From Acidimicrobiaceae bacterium (GTDB lineage Bacteria > Actinomycetota > Acidimicrobiia > Acidimicrobiales > Microtrichaceae): a stretch of DNA of 7,665 nt. The stretch lies in assembly GCA_003514205.1 (NCBI GenBank), contig DORQ01000221.1, positions 8,860 to 16,524 on the forward strand, written 5' to 3'. The notes beneath the pieces were generated by a model. It searched no databases, was not told the DNA's origin, and saw only the letters and a program-made list of their open reading frames with translations. The position numbers were made by a program, and so were the translations under genes. Positions 1-5,858 of this stretch are shown here, one piece after another (position 1 is the stretch's first letter; each line of letters begins with the position of its first letter).

Positions 1-1
1 C

Positions 2-166
2 CAGCCCTACGACGACCAAGCGCGGGCGAACCACCGCAGTTACCTCGCCACTCATGAGCGAAATCGGCACGGATCGATTGCCTACGATGCGGCGCAGTTT
101 GGTCTGATTCCGCAGGAGCGATCCGAGGTGTTTCGGCCGTATTGCGAGCGGTTCGGTCTGCAGTAG
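2..166 (+). CDS. Sulfotransferase-like protein, C-terminal fragment (5' end outside window)
   Basis: An open frame runs from the left edge of the window to a TAG at 164-166 and gives 54 residues. Its tail carries the pattern H-G-S-x-x-Y-(5 residues)-F-G-L, followed about 16 residues later by Y-C-E-R-F-G-L. That arrangement matches the end of bacterial sulfotransferase-family proteins (Sulfotransfer_3 type), where a segment like 'HxYSLEDFGL' precedes a final helix ending 'YxxRF'. Those enzymes move a sulfuryl group from PAPS to a hydroxyl or amine. The PAPS-binding loops would lie upstream, outside the window, so activity cannot be judged. The gene converges on the RCC1-repeat gene, with 55 bp between the two stop codons and no clear hairpin terminator there. 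The reading frame is secure. The family call rests on a short tail and is moderate. Confidence 0.55.
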   Translation, partial: QPYDDQARANHRSYLATHERNRHGSIAYDAAQFGLIPQERSEVFRPYCERFGLQ

Positions 167-221
167 AGCAAGCCCACGCCTGAAGCATCACGTGCAAATG
201 GGCGGCCCAAACGTCGGGTTG

Positions 222-1379
222 CTACAGGCCAACCACAGACACTGCGAGATTGGATCCAACATTTGAGCCGGTGCCCAATTCACCGTTTGCATTTGTGCCC
301 CAGCACTTGACGCCTGAGGCAACAATTGCGCAGCTGTGGGAATACCCAGCAGCGATACCTGTCGCTCCGGTCAGTGCTGTGACTGCAACTGGGACATTCG
401 AGGCGCTGTTGGTTCCGTTACCGAGTTGGCCAGCAGTGTTCTCGCTCCAGCACGACACAGCGCCGCCCAGCAGGATTGCGCAGGAGTGATTGAAGCCGCC
501 AGTGACTGTTACAGCGGTACTGATGCCGCTCACTGTCACCGGCAGGTTGGAATTCAGGTTCGTCCCGTCTCCCAGCTCACCATATCCGTTGGATCCCCAG
601 CATTTGATCTGGCCCGTTGTGAGCGTTGCACAGGAGTGATATCCATCAGCTGTGATGCCGTTGGCATCGGTGAGGGCGTGCACTCCCACGGGCACCGTTG
701 AGTTTGCGTTGAACTCCGTTCCAAGCTGACCATATGTGTTGTTGCCCCAGCATTTCCCAGAGCCATCTGTCAACGTCGCACAGCTGTGAAACGCTCCGGC
801 CGAGATGGTCGATGCGCCACTCAGTCCATTCACCACAACAGGAACTGATGAAGCGTTTGTGCTTCCGTCTCCGAGTTCGCCGTTAGTGTTAAATCCCCAG
901 CACGTTGCGGTGCCTCCGGCCAGGAGTGCGCAGGTGTGGGCGTATCCGGCGCTGATGGCAATCGCATTGGATATTCCGCTGACCTGAACAGGTGTGCTTG
1001 CACCTGTAGTGGTGCCGTCGCCCAACTGGCCATCAGCGTTCCAGCCCCAACACTTCACGGTGCCGTCATTCAGTAAGGCACAGCTATGCAGGTTTCCCGC
1101 GGCGACGCTGGATGCACTTGTGATTCCTGCGACTTGAACCGGTACAGAGGAGTTGAGGAGAGTCCCATTGCCTAACGCCCCTCCTGAGTTCAGACCCCAG
1201 CACTTCACGGTGCCATTCTGCATCACAACACAGGTGTGAGACTGTCCGGCAGCGACGGCACTCGGCGGATTCGGAGTCACCGTTGGTGGTGAGGTCGGAC
1301 ACGCGGTGGCCCCCACAGCAACGATGGCAAAGAGCACAAGTGCGGCAGCTCGGCGCGAACCATTTCGAAAATATTCCAT
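222..1379 (-). CDS. Exported RCC1-repeat beta-propeller protein, putative lipoprotein
   Basis: The 385-residue product starts with a short basic region (R5, R9, R10), a hydrophobic stretch (about 11-26) and a cysteine at 27 in the context G-A-T-A-C. This is an export signal and a plausible though non-ideal lipobox. A Pro/Thr-rich linker (28-41) follows, then seven tandem RCC1-type repeats to the C-terminus. Repeats one to six are each exactly 50 residues (42-91 through 292-341). The seventh (342-385) is shorter and ends at the stop. The core pattern is AGxxH(S/T)CA..L..G..(K)CWG.N..G.LG.G....S..PV.V. Repeats of this kind fold into a seven-bladed propeller. Each blade carries two Cys about ten residues apart, suggesting disulfides outside the cytoplasm. 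The ATG at 1379 was chosen because a strong ribosome site (GGGGAGG) lies 4 nt before it; an in-frame ATG at 1418 lacks one and would place 13 extra residues before the signal. Ligand and function are unknown. Confidence 0.88.
   Translation of the reverse strand: MEYFRNGSRRAAALVLFAIVAVGATACPTSPPTVTPNPPSAVAAGQSHTCVVMQNGTVKCWGLNSGGALGNGTLLNSSVPVQVAGITSASSVAAGNLHSCALLNDGTVKCWGWNADGQLGDGTTTGASTPVQVSGISNAIAISAGYAHTCALLAGGTATCWGFNTNGELGDGSTNASSVPVVVNGLSGASTISAGAFHSCATLTDGSGKCWGNNTYGQLGTEFNANSTVPVGVHALTDANGITADGYHSCATLTTGQIKCWGSNGYGELGDGTNLNSNLPVTVSGISTAVTVTGGFNHSCAILLGGAVSCWSENTAGQLGNGTNSASNVPVAVTALTGATGIAAGYSHSCAIVASGVKCWGTNANGELGTGSNVGSNLAVSVVGL
225..1256 (-). repeat. Array of seven RCC1 blades (six of exactly 50 codons, one of 44)
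   Basis: This is the repeat part of the propeller gene. Counted by hand, blades one to six are 50 codons each with no insertion or deletion, so the coding period is 150 bp. The last blade has lost one residue in its first loop and stops six residues early. Conserved positions within a blade are H7, C9, C19, W20, G27, L28 and P39-V40 (shifted by one in blade seven, which also replaces that proline with alanine). Blade six has W-S instead of W-G after the second Cys. Blade four has an altered loop (T-E-F-N) after L-G. The blades differ at many positions, so the array is old rather than a recent DNA-level expansion. Confidence 0.85.
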
Positions 1380-1403
1380 TCTTCCTCCCCAGGAAAGTGG
1401 CTC

Positions 1404-1455
1404 GGCGCACTGCGCCAAGCCCGGCCAAGCTAGCCGCGAAGTTGGATCAGTTCAA
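1404..1455 (-). promoter_or_regulatory. Candidate promoter and palindromic site of the RCC1-repeat gene
   Basis: Read on the minus strand, TTGAAC (1450-1455) is followed after 17 bp by TAGCTT (1427-1432). This fits a housekeeping-type promoter: four of six bases match the -35 consensus, and the -10 matches the TANNNT form. The predicted start falls near 1420. Immediately downstream lies a perfect palindrome, GGCGCA-C-TGCGCC (1404-1416), then the ribosome site and the ATG at 1379. A palindrome at about +5 to +17 is a typical place for a repressor, but it could also form a small hairpin in the leader. The spacing was counted directly; activity is inferred. Confidence 0.42.
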
Positions 1456-1482
1456 TGGCTCTGTGGACCGCTGACCAAAGGC

Positions 1483-2913
1483 TCATTCCCAGGAGCGAAG
1501 CACCGATTTCGCCGCTTGGAATCCACAGATTCCATGAACGCCGCCACCAGGTGGGGTCGAGCTACTGCAGAGCCACATATCGGTCTCGCCGATTCGGTAC
1601 GGGTCCACCGAGAAATCTGGACGGAACAGGACCCGATGCAACTCAGAAGCTCCTCCATCGATTGACCCGCCGACGTAGTTGGCGTTGTAGCTCTCAAGAT
1701 CCGATGGTGTGGTTGTTGTCTTGTGGAGAATCAGGTCCCGCCAGCCTGGCGCAAAGCGATCGAGCTGCGCTTCGATGGGTCCAGTCATGTCCGTAGTGCA
1801 GCCATTGGGTACGTGACAGTAGGCCCACAGTGTGTGCTGTCCAGCAGGGGCACGGGTTGGATCAAACAGCGATTGTTGGGCCACGAGCACGTAAGGCCGT
1901 TCGGCCGGTCGACCTCGTCGCACGGTGGCCTCAGCTAGCGCGACTTCCTCCCAGGTTCCGCCGAGGTGCACGGTACCAGCGTGTCGAGATTCGGGATTGG
2001 TCCACGGAATAGGTCCGCTGAGGGCGTAGTCGATCTTGAAGGATCCGTTTCCTTTTCGGAACCTTCTCCACGAGCGCCGAACTCGCGCCGGCAGCGCGTC
2101 GCCCGCTATCCGGTCGACCTGCCAGGTGGTGAGATCAAACAGATAACTGCGTGCCCGCGGAAGGTCTGAACGTGTGCGCACCTCAGAACCGCACTGCACG
2201 ATTCCCCCAAGGGCTTCGAGCCGAGCAACCATTGCATCGGCAATTGATTGAGACCCCCCTTCGGCACATGGCCAACCACCGACGTGGCCTGCCGCAATGA
2301 GCCCCACTCCAGCGCTTGAGGAGAGCGGCCAGGACAGCGATCCATTCGCGTGAGCGGCCACGCCCGCAAACAGCGCTCTCGACTGGGGGTTCTCAAAGAG
2401 TCGGGCCAAAACTGTTGCTGGCGGCAACGCTCGAGTGCCGAGCCGAGCAAGGGTGAACGGATGTTGGGGGACCCTCCAGCCAGGTCCCAAGATGGTCTCG
2501 TCCACCTCTGACCAGTGCTGCACTATTGGACCAAACAGCTTGTTCCACCGAGGGGAGCTATTGGCCTGTGCTGTGTCCTGAACCGAGTGGTGAAGCACGC
2601 CAGCACTGCCGTCATCGAGCGGGTGTGTCGCCTGGATCTCAGGTAGCAGCCATTCGACCTCAATACCGTGGTGAGGAAAGAACGATCCGGCGGCCGCCAT
2701 TGGATGAATCGCCGAGCACACGTCGTGGCGAAACCCTGGAAGTGTCAGCTCGTCGGTTCGAAGACCACCGCCTGGGGTCTCTTTCGCCTCGAGCACCAAC
2801 ACAGCGGCGCCGCTGCTCGCCAACGCAATGGCTGCGCCGAGCCCATTCGGCCCAGAGCCAACAACTACTGCGTCATAGTTTGACAAGAACTGGGCCTTTC
2901 GATTTCGGAGCAT
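1483..2913 (-). CDS. Phytoene-dehydrogenase-like NAD(P)/FAD-dependent oxidoreductase
   Basis: The 476-residue product (from ATG at 2913) is a flavoprotein of the phytoene dehydrogenase / PYROXD2-like superfamily. The N-terminus has the dinucleotide-binding fold: YDAVVVGSGPNGLGAA (13-28, glycines 19, 21, 24), then E42 at the end of the second strand to hold the ribose, and P-G-G-G (47-50). A G-G-(S)-Q-S-I-A-D-A-M segment (about 219-228) precedes the usual 'LEALGG' helix and strand. The C-terminus has TPPGGGVHGICGFQAA (453-468), the closing FAD-binding motif. The substrate cannot be read from the sequence; this family includes many enzymes that do not act on carotenoids. The gene begins 35 bp after the photolyase stop on the same strand, so co-transcription is likely. 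The start is uncertain: GTG at 2934 and TTG at 2886 are in frame, and TTG has the best ribosome site (AAAGG, 8 nt upstream) and gives a typical M-S-N-Y-D-A-V-V-V-G start. Confidence 0.85.
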   Translation of the reverse strand: MLRNRKAQFLSNYDAVVVGSGPNGLGAAIALASSGAAVLVLEAKETPGGGLRTDELTLPGFRHDVCSAIHPMAAAGSFFPHHGIEVEWLLPEIQATHPLDDGSAGVLHHSVQDTAQANSSPRWNKLFGPIVQHWSEVDETILGPGWRVPQHPFTLARLGTRALPPATVLARLFENPQSRALFAGVAAHANGSLSWPLSSSAGVGLIAAGHVGGWPCAEGGSQSIADAMVARLEALGGIVQCGSEVRTRSDLPRARSYLFDLTTWQVDRIAGDALPARVRRSWRRFRKGNGSFKIDYALSGPIPWTNPESRHAGTVHLGGTWEEVALAEATVRRGRPAERPYVLVAQQSLFDPTRAPAGQHTLWAYCHVPNGCTTDMTGPIEAQLDRFAPGWRDLILHKTTTTPSDLESYNANYVGGSIDGGASELHRVLFRPDFSVDPYRIGETDMWLCSSSTPPGGGVHGICGFQAAKSVLRSWE

Positions 2914-2948
2914 GAGTGGTGCACGGCTGCTCACGACAGTCTGCCATC

Positions 2949-4361
2949 TCAGGAACTTCTGATCCGCTGAAGCTCGTTTCGGTAGGCGGCAATTGCCTCG
3001 TGGTGATCCACAATCGGTAGCGGGTAGTCGGCAATTGCTCGATCGAGAGGGCTTGGCCAGTGAATGCTGGCGCCGTCTAGCCCGGCGAGTTCGGGAAGGT
3101 AACGCCGAATGTACTCCCCTGTTGGGTCGAATCGTCGACCTTGCAACACCGGATTGAAGATCCGGTTCGGATTGGTATCGCTGCCGGTCCCCGCAGTCCA
3201 TTGCCAGTTCAACTGGTTGTTCGCGACATCGGCATCGAGAAGATGATGAAGGAAGTGCGCTGCACCCAAACGCCAGTCGATATAGAGGTCCTTGGTCAGA
3301 AAGGAGGCAACAACCATGCGAGCGCGGTTGTGCATGAAGCCCTCAACAAGAAGTTGCCGCATCGCGGCGTCCACGAGCGGATAGCCAGTGCGGCCCGTTG
3401 CCCAGGCTTCGAAGGCTTGAGAATCGCTGTTCCACACGTCGCCTCGAGGTCGGTAATCAACTGCACCAACCTCCGGACGAGCGGCCAAAATCTGGTGGTA
3501 AAAGTCGCGCCAGCACAACTGGCGAACGAACGGACCTCCGCCAGGAATCCGCTCGGCATGCTGGGCGAGTTCATTTGGTGAGAGGCATCCGAAATGTAGG
3601 TAGGGGGCCAGATGAGAAGTCTGATCTGTTGCAAGGTCGTTGTGGATAGATTCGTAATTCGACAGTGTGGAGCGTGACCACTCACGCATCCGCTTGCGTG
3701 CGACTGTCTCTCCGCCAACGAGTCGCTGAGGGGCCAGTTGATCTTCTGGGGTTCGCAATGCGGCTCGCAGGATCGAGTCACCACTGGCGAGTGCGTCAGT
3801 CACTCGGGGAACCTCGACAGCGCCGGGCGCGTTCACCGTGCCCTGCGCGCTGAAAAGCGAGGGTGCATCGAGCACTGGCCGGCGAGGAACCTCACACCAT
3901 TTTCGGTAGTACGGCGTGAACACCTTGTACTCCGTGCCGCTTGCCGGACGAAGCGTGCCCGGCTCCACCACCGTCACCCCAGGGTGAAGGCGGAGTTCGA
4001 CACCGCAACGGGCTAAGCGCTCTTTGAGTTCAACCTGCCTCCGTTGCGCAAACTGGCTGACATCGGCACTCAGGTGGACCTCGGTGGCTTCGTGGAGCTT
4101 GACCGCCTCAATCACCTCGTCACACCAGTTCCCGAACCGCAATTGCAGCGAAACGCCACGCCCATCGAGGGAGCTGCTCAGATCGAGGAGCGATTCATGC
4201 AGAAACGCCCGCCGATTGGGACCGACTGTGGTGCTGCTCAACAACGCCTGGTCGAGCACGAAGAGCGCCACCACCGGGTGTGTGGACTCAGCCGCGGCAG
4301 TGAGCATCGGGTTATCAGAAACCCTCAGATCCCTTGTGAACAGTGCTAGTGCGGACGGCAT
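2949..4361 (-). CDS. phr: DNA photolyase (cryptochrome/photolyase family, class I type)
   Basis: The enzyme uses blue or near-UV light and reduced FAD to split cyclobutane pyrimidine dimers in DNA. Counting from this ATG gives 470 residues. Positions below count from a GTG three codons upstream. The N-terminal alpha/beta antenna domain opens with LFTRDLRVSDNP (10-21). The helical FAD domain contains S-H-L-A-P-Y-L-H-F-G (252-261), QLCWRDFY (284-291), the TGYPLVDAAMRQL helix (328-340), H-N-R-A-R-M (347-352) and NWQWTAGTGSDTNPNRIFNP (388-407). By alignment from memory with the E. coli enzyme, the electron-transfer triad is W313, W366 and W389, with N385 facing flavin N5 and W391 at the lesion site. 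All are present, so it should be active. The antenna pigment is not determined; 8-HDF is plausible in actinobacteria. ATG at 4361 was chosen because a TAGCGT box lies exactly 7 nt upstream, which would make the GTG at 4370 part of the promoter. Confidence 0.93.
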   Translation of the reverse strand: MPSALALFTRDLRVSDNPMLTAAAESTHPVVALFVLDQALLSSTTVGPNRRAFLHESLLDLSSSLDGRGVSLQLRFGNWCDEVIEAVKLHEATEVHLSADVSQFAQRRQVELKERLARCGVELRLHPGVTVVEPGTLRPASGTEYKVFTPYYRKWCEVPRRPVLDAPSLFSAQGTVNAPGAVEVPRVTDALASGDSILRAALRTPEDQLAPQRLVGGETVARKRMREWSRSTLSNYESIHNDLATDQTSHLAPYLHFGCLSPNELAQHAERIPGGGPFVRQLCWRDFYHQILAARPEVGAVDYRPRGDVWNSDSQAFEAWATGRTGYPLVDAAMRQLLVEGFMHNRARMVVASFLTKDLYIDWRLGAAHFLHHLLDADVANNQLNWQWTAGTGSDTNPNRIFNPVLQGRRFDPTGEYIRRYLPELAGLDGASIHWPSPLDRAIADYPLPIVDHHEAIAAYRNELQRIRSS

Positions 4362-4374
4362 CAGTTCCACGCTA
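4362..4374 (-). promoter_or_regulatory. Candidate leaderless -10 element of the photolyase gene
   Basis: On the minus strand the box TAGCGT (4369-4374) is separated from ATG at 4361 by exactly 7 nt. This is the geometry of an actinobacterial leaderless promoter (TANNNT, with transcription starting at the A of ATG). No ribosome site is present, except a weak GGAA only 3 nt from the ATG. No TTGACA-like -35 lies at 16-18 bp, so an activator or an extended contact may be needed. Confidence 0.45.
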
Positions 4375-4375
4375 C

Positions 4376-4416
4376 TGCCAGCCGAGAGGTGTCCTTGGCG
4401 CTGGCAATTCCTGGCA
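4376..4416. promoter_or_regulatory. Operator-like cluster of TGCCAG/CTGGCA motifs in the divergent region
   Basis: Three copies of one hexamer lie between the two divergent genes: TGCCAG at 4376-4381, and its reverse complement CTGGCA at 4401-4406 and 4411-4416. The first two extend to a perfect 7-bp inverted repeat (TGCCAGC / GCTGGCA, 4376-4382 and 4400-4406). The two direct copies are spaced 10 bp start to start, one helical turn, so both would face the same side of the DNA. The first copy touches the photolyase -10 box, which is where a regulator could act. No binding protein is encoded nearby. Confidence 0.32.
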
Positions 4417-4438
4417 AACGGCGGTTCTGTTGAGCAGA

Positions 4439-4451
4439 TAGTGTCGCGGCC
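4439..4451 (+). promoter_or_regulatory. Candidate leaderless -10 element of the DinB gene
   Basis: TAGTGT (4439-4444) is followed by exactly 7 nt and then ATG at 4452. No purine-rich ribosome site precedes the ATG (the 7 nt are CGCGGCC), so a leaderless transcript starting at the ATG is the simplest reading. The box and the spacing mirror those of the photolyase on the other strand (TAGCGT, 7 nt). No convincing -35 is seen. Confidence 0.45.
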
Positions 4452-5027
4452 ATGAGTGTTGATGCGTGTCCCACCTGCGGCTTTGAGTGGTCACGTGTGC
4501 CTGACGAGGCGCTTGCATCGAGGATCTGCAGTGGGGCCGAGCGGCTGGGTGAGGTCGTGGCCACCGGCAGCTCCGCTGTCACCTCGCGACCCCTCCCCGA
4601 GGTCTGGTCACCGCTGGAGTACGGGGCACATACACGAGATGTTCTCCTCCTCATGCGAGATCGCATCGTGGTCGCTCTCAATTCGGAGAACCCCTCATTC
4701 ACCATGATGCATCCCGATCAACGGGTGGATGCTGGCTTGTACCGAAACGACACGCCCTCGCTCGTTGCATCCGACCTCACCACCGCAGCTGATCTTCTGG
4801 TCAGATTTGTTGGTGCACTGAGTGACTCTGATCTGAGTCGCCCGTGTCAGTACGTGTGGCCTGAACCCGAGACCCGCTCGATTCGCTGGATGCTGCAACA
4901 GGTTGTTCATGAACTGGAACACCACACTGCCGATGCCAACCACGGACTTGCGCTGAACGCCAACCAGTCCCACATCGAGACAGAACTCGAGCCAACCGGT
5001 GAGAGTCCTTCCGGGGGGCCTACCTAG
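4452..5027 (+). CDS. DinB-fold protein (mycothiol-dependent-enzyme-like), probable metalloprotein
   Basis: The 191-residue soluble protein belongs to the DinB / YfiT-like four-helix-bundle superfamily. In that superfamily three histidines hold a divalent metal, and some members use mycothiol or bacillithiol. The expected triad is visible: H60 in the first long helix (SPLEYGAHTRDVLLLMRDR, 53-71), and H153 and H157 in the HELEHH segment (153-158). The N-terminus has C6-P-T-C9-G-F-E-W, a two-cysteine motif I associate with actinobacterial members. There is no second Cys pair, so it is not a complete zinc ribbon on its own. The reaction and substrate are unknown; a thiol-transfer or detoxification role is only a family-level guess. 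The gene is divergent from the photolyase and overlaps the next gene tail-to-tail by 8 bp. The ATG is supported by the TAGTGT box 7 nt upstream. Confidence 0.82.
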   Translation: MSVDACPTCGFEWSRVPDEALASRICSGAERLGEVVATGSSAVTSRPLPEVWSPLEYGAHTRDVLLLMRDRIVVALNSENPSFTMMHPDQRVDAGLYRNDTPSLVASDLTTAADLLVRFVGALSDSDLSRPCQYVWPEPETRSIRWMLQQVVHELEHHTADANHGLALNANQSHIETELEPTGESPSGGPT

Positions 5028-5040
5028 GGCTTCTCTCACC
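4998..5040. terminator. Candidate bidirectional terminator stem-loop across two convergent stops
   Basis: A perfect 8-bp inverted repeat, GGTGAGAG (4998-5005) and CTCTCACC (5033-5040), brackets the overlapping ends of the DinB and dehydrogenase genes. Inside it is the short palindrome CCTA-CC-TAGG (5019-5028), which contains both TAG stop codons (one per strand). The structure lies within the coding ends of both genes and would form in either transcript. There is no T-tract on either side, so it is not a textbook intrinsic terminator. Confidence 0.42.
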
Positions 5041-5826
5041 TGCCCGAGCTACGGTGCGATCGAGTTGGCGGCGGAGAACCGGACCAATCAACCCCGAGGC
5101 CCTGGCCAGAAGCGCGGTGGTGGGATCGGCAAAGATCTGGAAGGAGTTCTTCTCGATTCCAGTGATGATTCGGTCTGCCATCTTCTCCGCCGTGATCGGC
5201 TGAATTGAGCCCGAGATCGCAGCAGTTTCCCGTGGCTTGACCAGGTTTTCCCGATCGAACCCTGGGGTCTTGGTATCAGGCGGATAGATGATGCCCACGT
5301 TCACTCCGTGTGCCACCGTCTCGGATCGGATCACTTCGGCGAGACCTCTGAGGGCGAACTTCGTTGGCGAATACGCGCTGTAGCCGAACACCCCGATCAC
5401 TCCTGCTGTGGAGGATGTGACCAGAATGTGGCCTCGACGACGGGAGCGCATCGCGGGCGTTACGGCACGAATCGCGTGCACAGCACCCAAATAGTTCACC
5501 CGCATATGGCGCTCGAACTCCTCAACTGCAAGCTCGTCGAAATAGCCCGGCACTGCATAGCCCGCGCAGCAGAGCAGGATGTCGCACGGACCCTGCCGTT
5601 CGACGAGCTTCGCAATGGCGAGCGAGGTTGCCACTGGGTCACCAACATCGGCTGTTGCATAGTCGCACTCGCCGCCAACTTGTGAGGCAGCCTGAATCAG
5701 CTTCTCCTCGCCGCGCGAGATCAGCGAGACGCTGGCCCCCTTGCGAGCAGCTGCCCGAGCGGTGGCGAGTCCGATTCCCTCGGAGCCGCCAGTAATGATG
5801 AGGTGAGCGCCTGCGAGTGTGGTCAT
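5020..5826 (-). CDS. Short-chain dehydrogenase/reductase, 3-ketodihydrosphingosine reductase-like
   Basis: The 268-residue classical SDR enzyme has the cofactor loop T-G-G-S-E-G-I-G (12-19), a basic R38 after the second strand that suggests NADP(H), C-C-A-G (86-89) where N-A-G is usual, N111, the catalytic S138/S139, and Y152-x-x-x-K156. The closest match from memory is the KDSR/FVT1 family, which reduces 3-ketodihydrosphingosine. The shared features are Y-S-P-T-K-F-A-L-R-G-L-A-E (152-164), the substrate-loop motif Y-P-P-D-T-K-T-P-G-F (181-190), then E-N-x-x-K-P-x-E-T and I-S. No serine palmitoyltransferase or other sphingolipid gene is in the window, so the lipid substrate is unproven; another 3-ketoacyl or long-chain ketone substrate is possible. 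The start lies 32 bp after the stop of the two-unit lipoprotein gene, which suggests one transcript. A CACAAT box 6 nt before the ATG could also give an internal start. Confidence 0.85.
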   Translation of the reverse strand: MTTLAGAHLIITGGSEGIGLATARAAARKGASVSLISRGEEKLIQAASQVGGECDYATADVGDPVATSLAIAKLVERQGPCDILLCCAGYAVPGYFDELAVEEFERHMRVNYLGAVHAIRAVTPAMRSRRRGHILVTSSTAGVIGVFGYSAYSPTKFALRGLAEVIRSETVAHGVNVGIIYPPDTKTPGFDRENLVKPRETAAISGSIQPITAEKMADRIITGIEKNSFQIFADPTTALLARASGLIGPVLRRQLDRTVARAGERSPR

Positions 5827-5858
5827 CTCGCCATTGTGCCCCAGTGCACTACCTCAGG

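Noticed and set aside
167..221. Possible terminator between the sulfotransferase-like and RCC1 genes (TGGGC-G-GCCCA at 199-209)
   Set aside because: The arms leave only a one-base loop and there is no T-tract on either side, so no credible terminator hairpin can be supported.
225..1256. 150-bp periodic repeats considered as a CRISPR-like or satellite array
   Set aside because: The periodicity is explained by 50-residue protein repeats. The DNA copies are diverged and the frame is open throughout.
1380..1418. Earlier ATG (1418) for the RCC1-repeat protein
   Set aside because: It adds 13 residues before the signal peptide, lacks a ribosome site, and runs through both the palindrome and the GGGGAGG site that serves the ATG at 1379.
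2914..3201. N-terminal extension of the oxidoreductase frame by 96 residues, overlapping the photolyase gene
   Set aside because: The extension is antiprotein-like, lies fully inside the highly conserved 3' half of the photolyase gene on the same strand, and precedes the usual N-terminal FAD motif. It is a chance open frame.
3141..3581. 146-residue open frame on the plus strand
   Set aside because: It is antisense to the photolyase FAD domain, whose conservation explains the open frame.
4024..4455. 143-residue open frame on the plus strand
   Set aside because: It is antisense to the photolyase N-terminal domain, runs through the divergent promoter region, and shows no recognisable motif.
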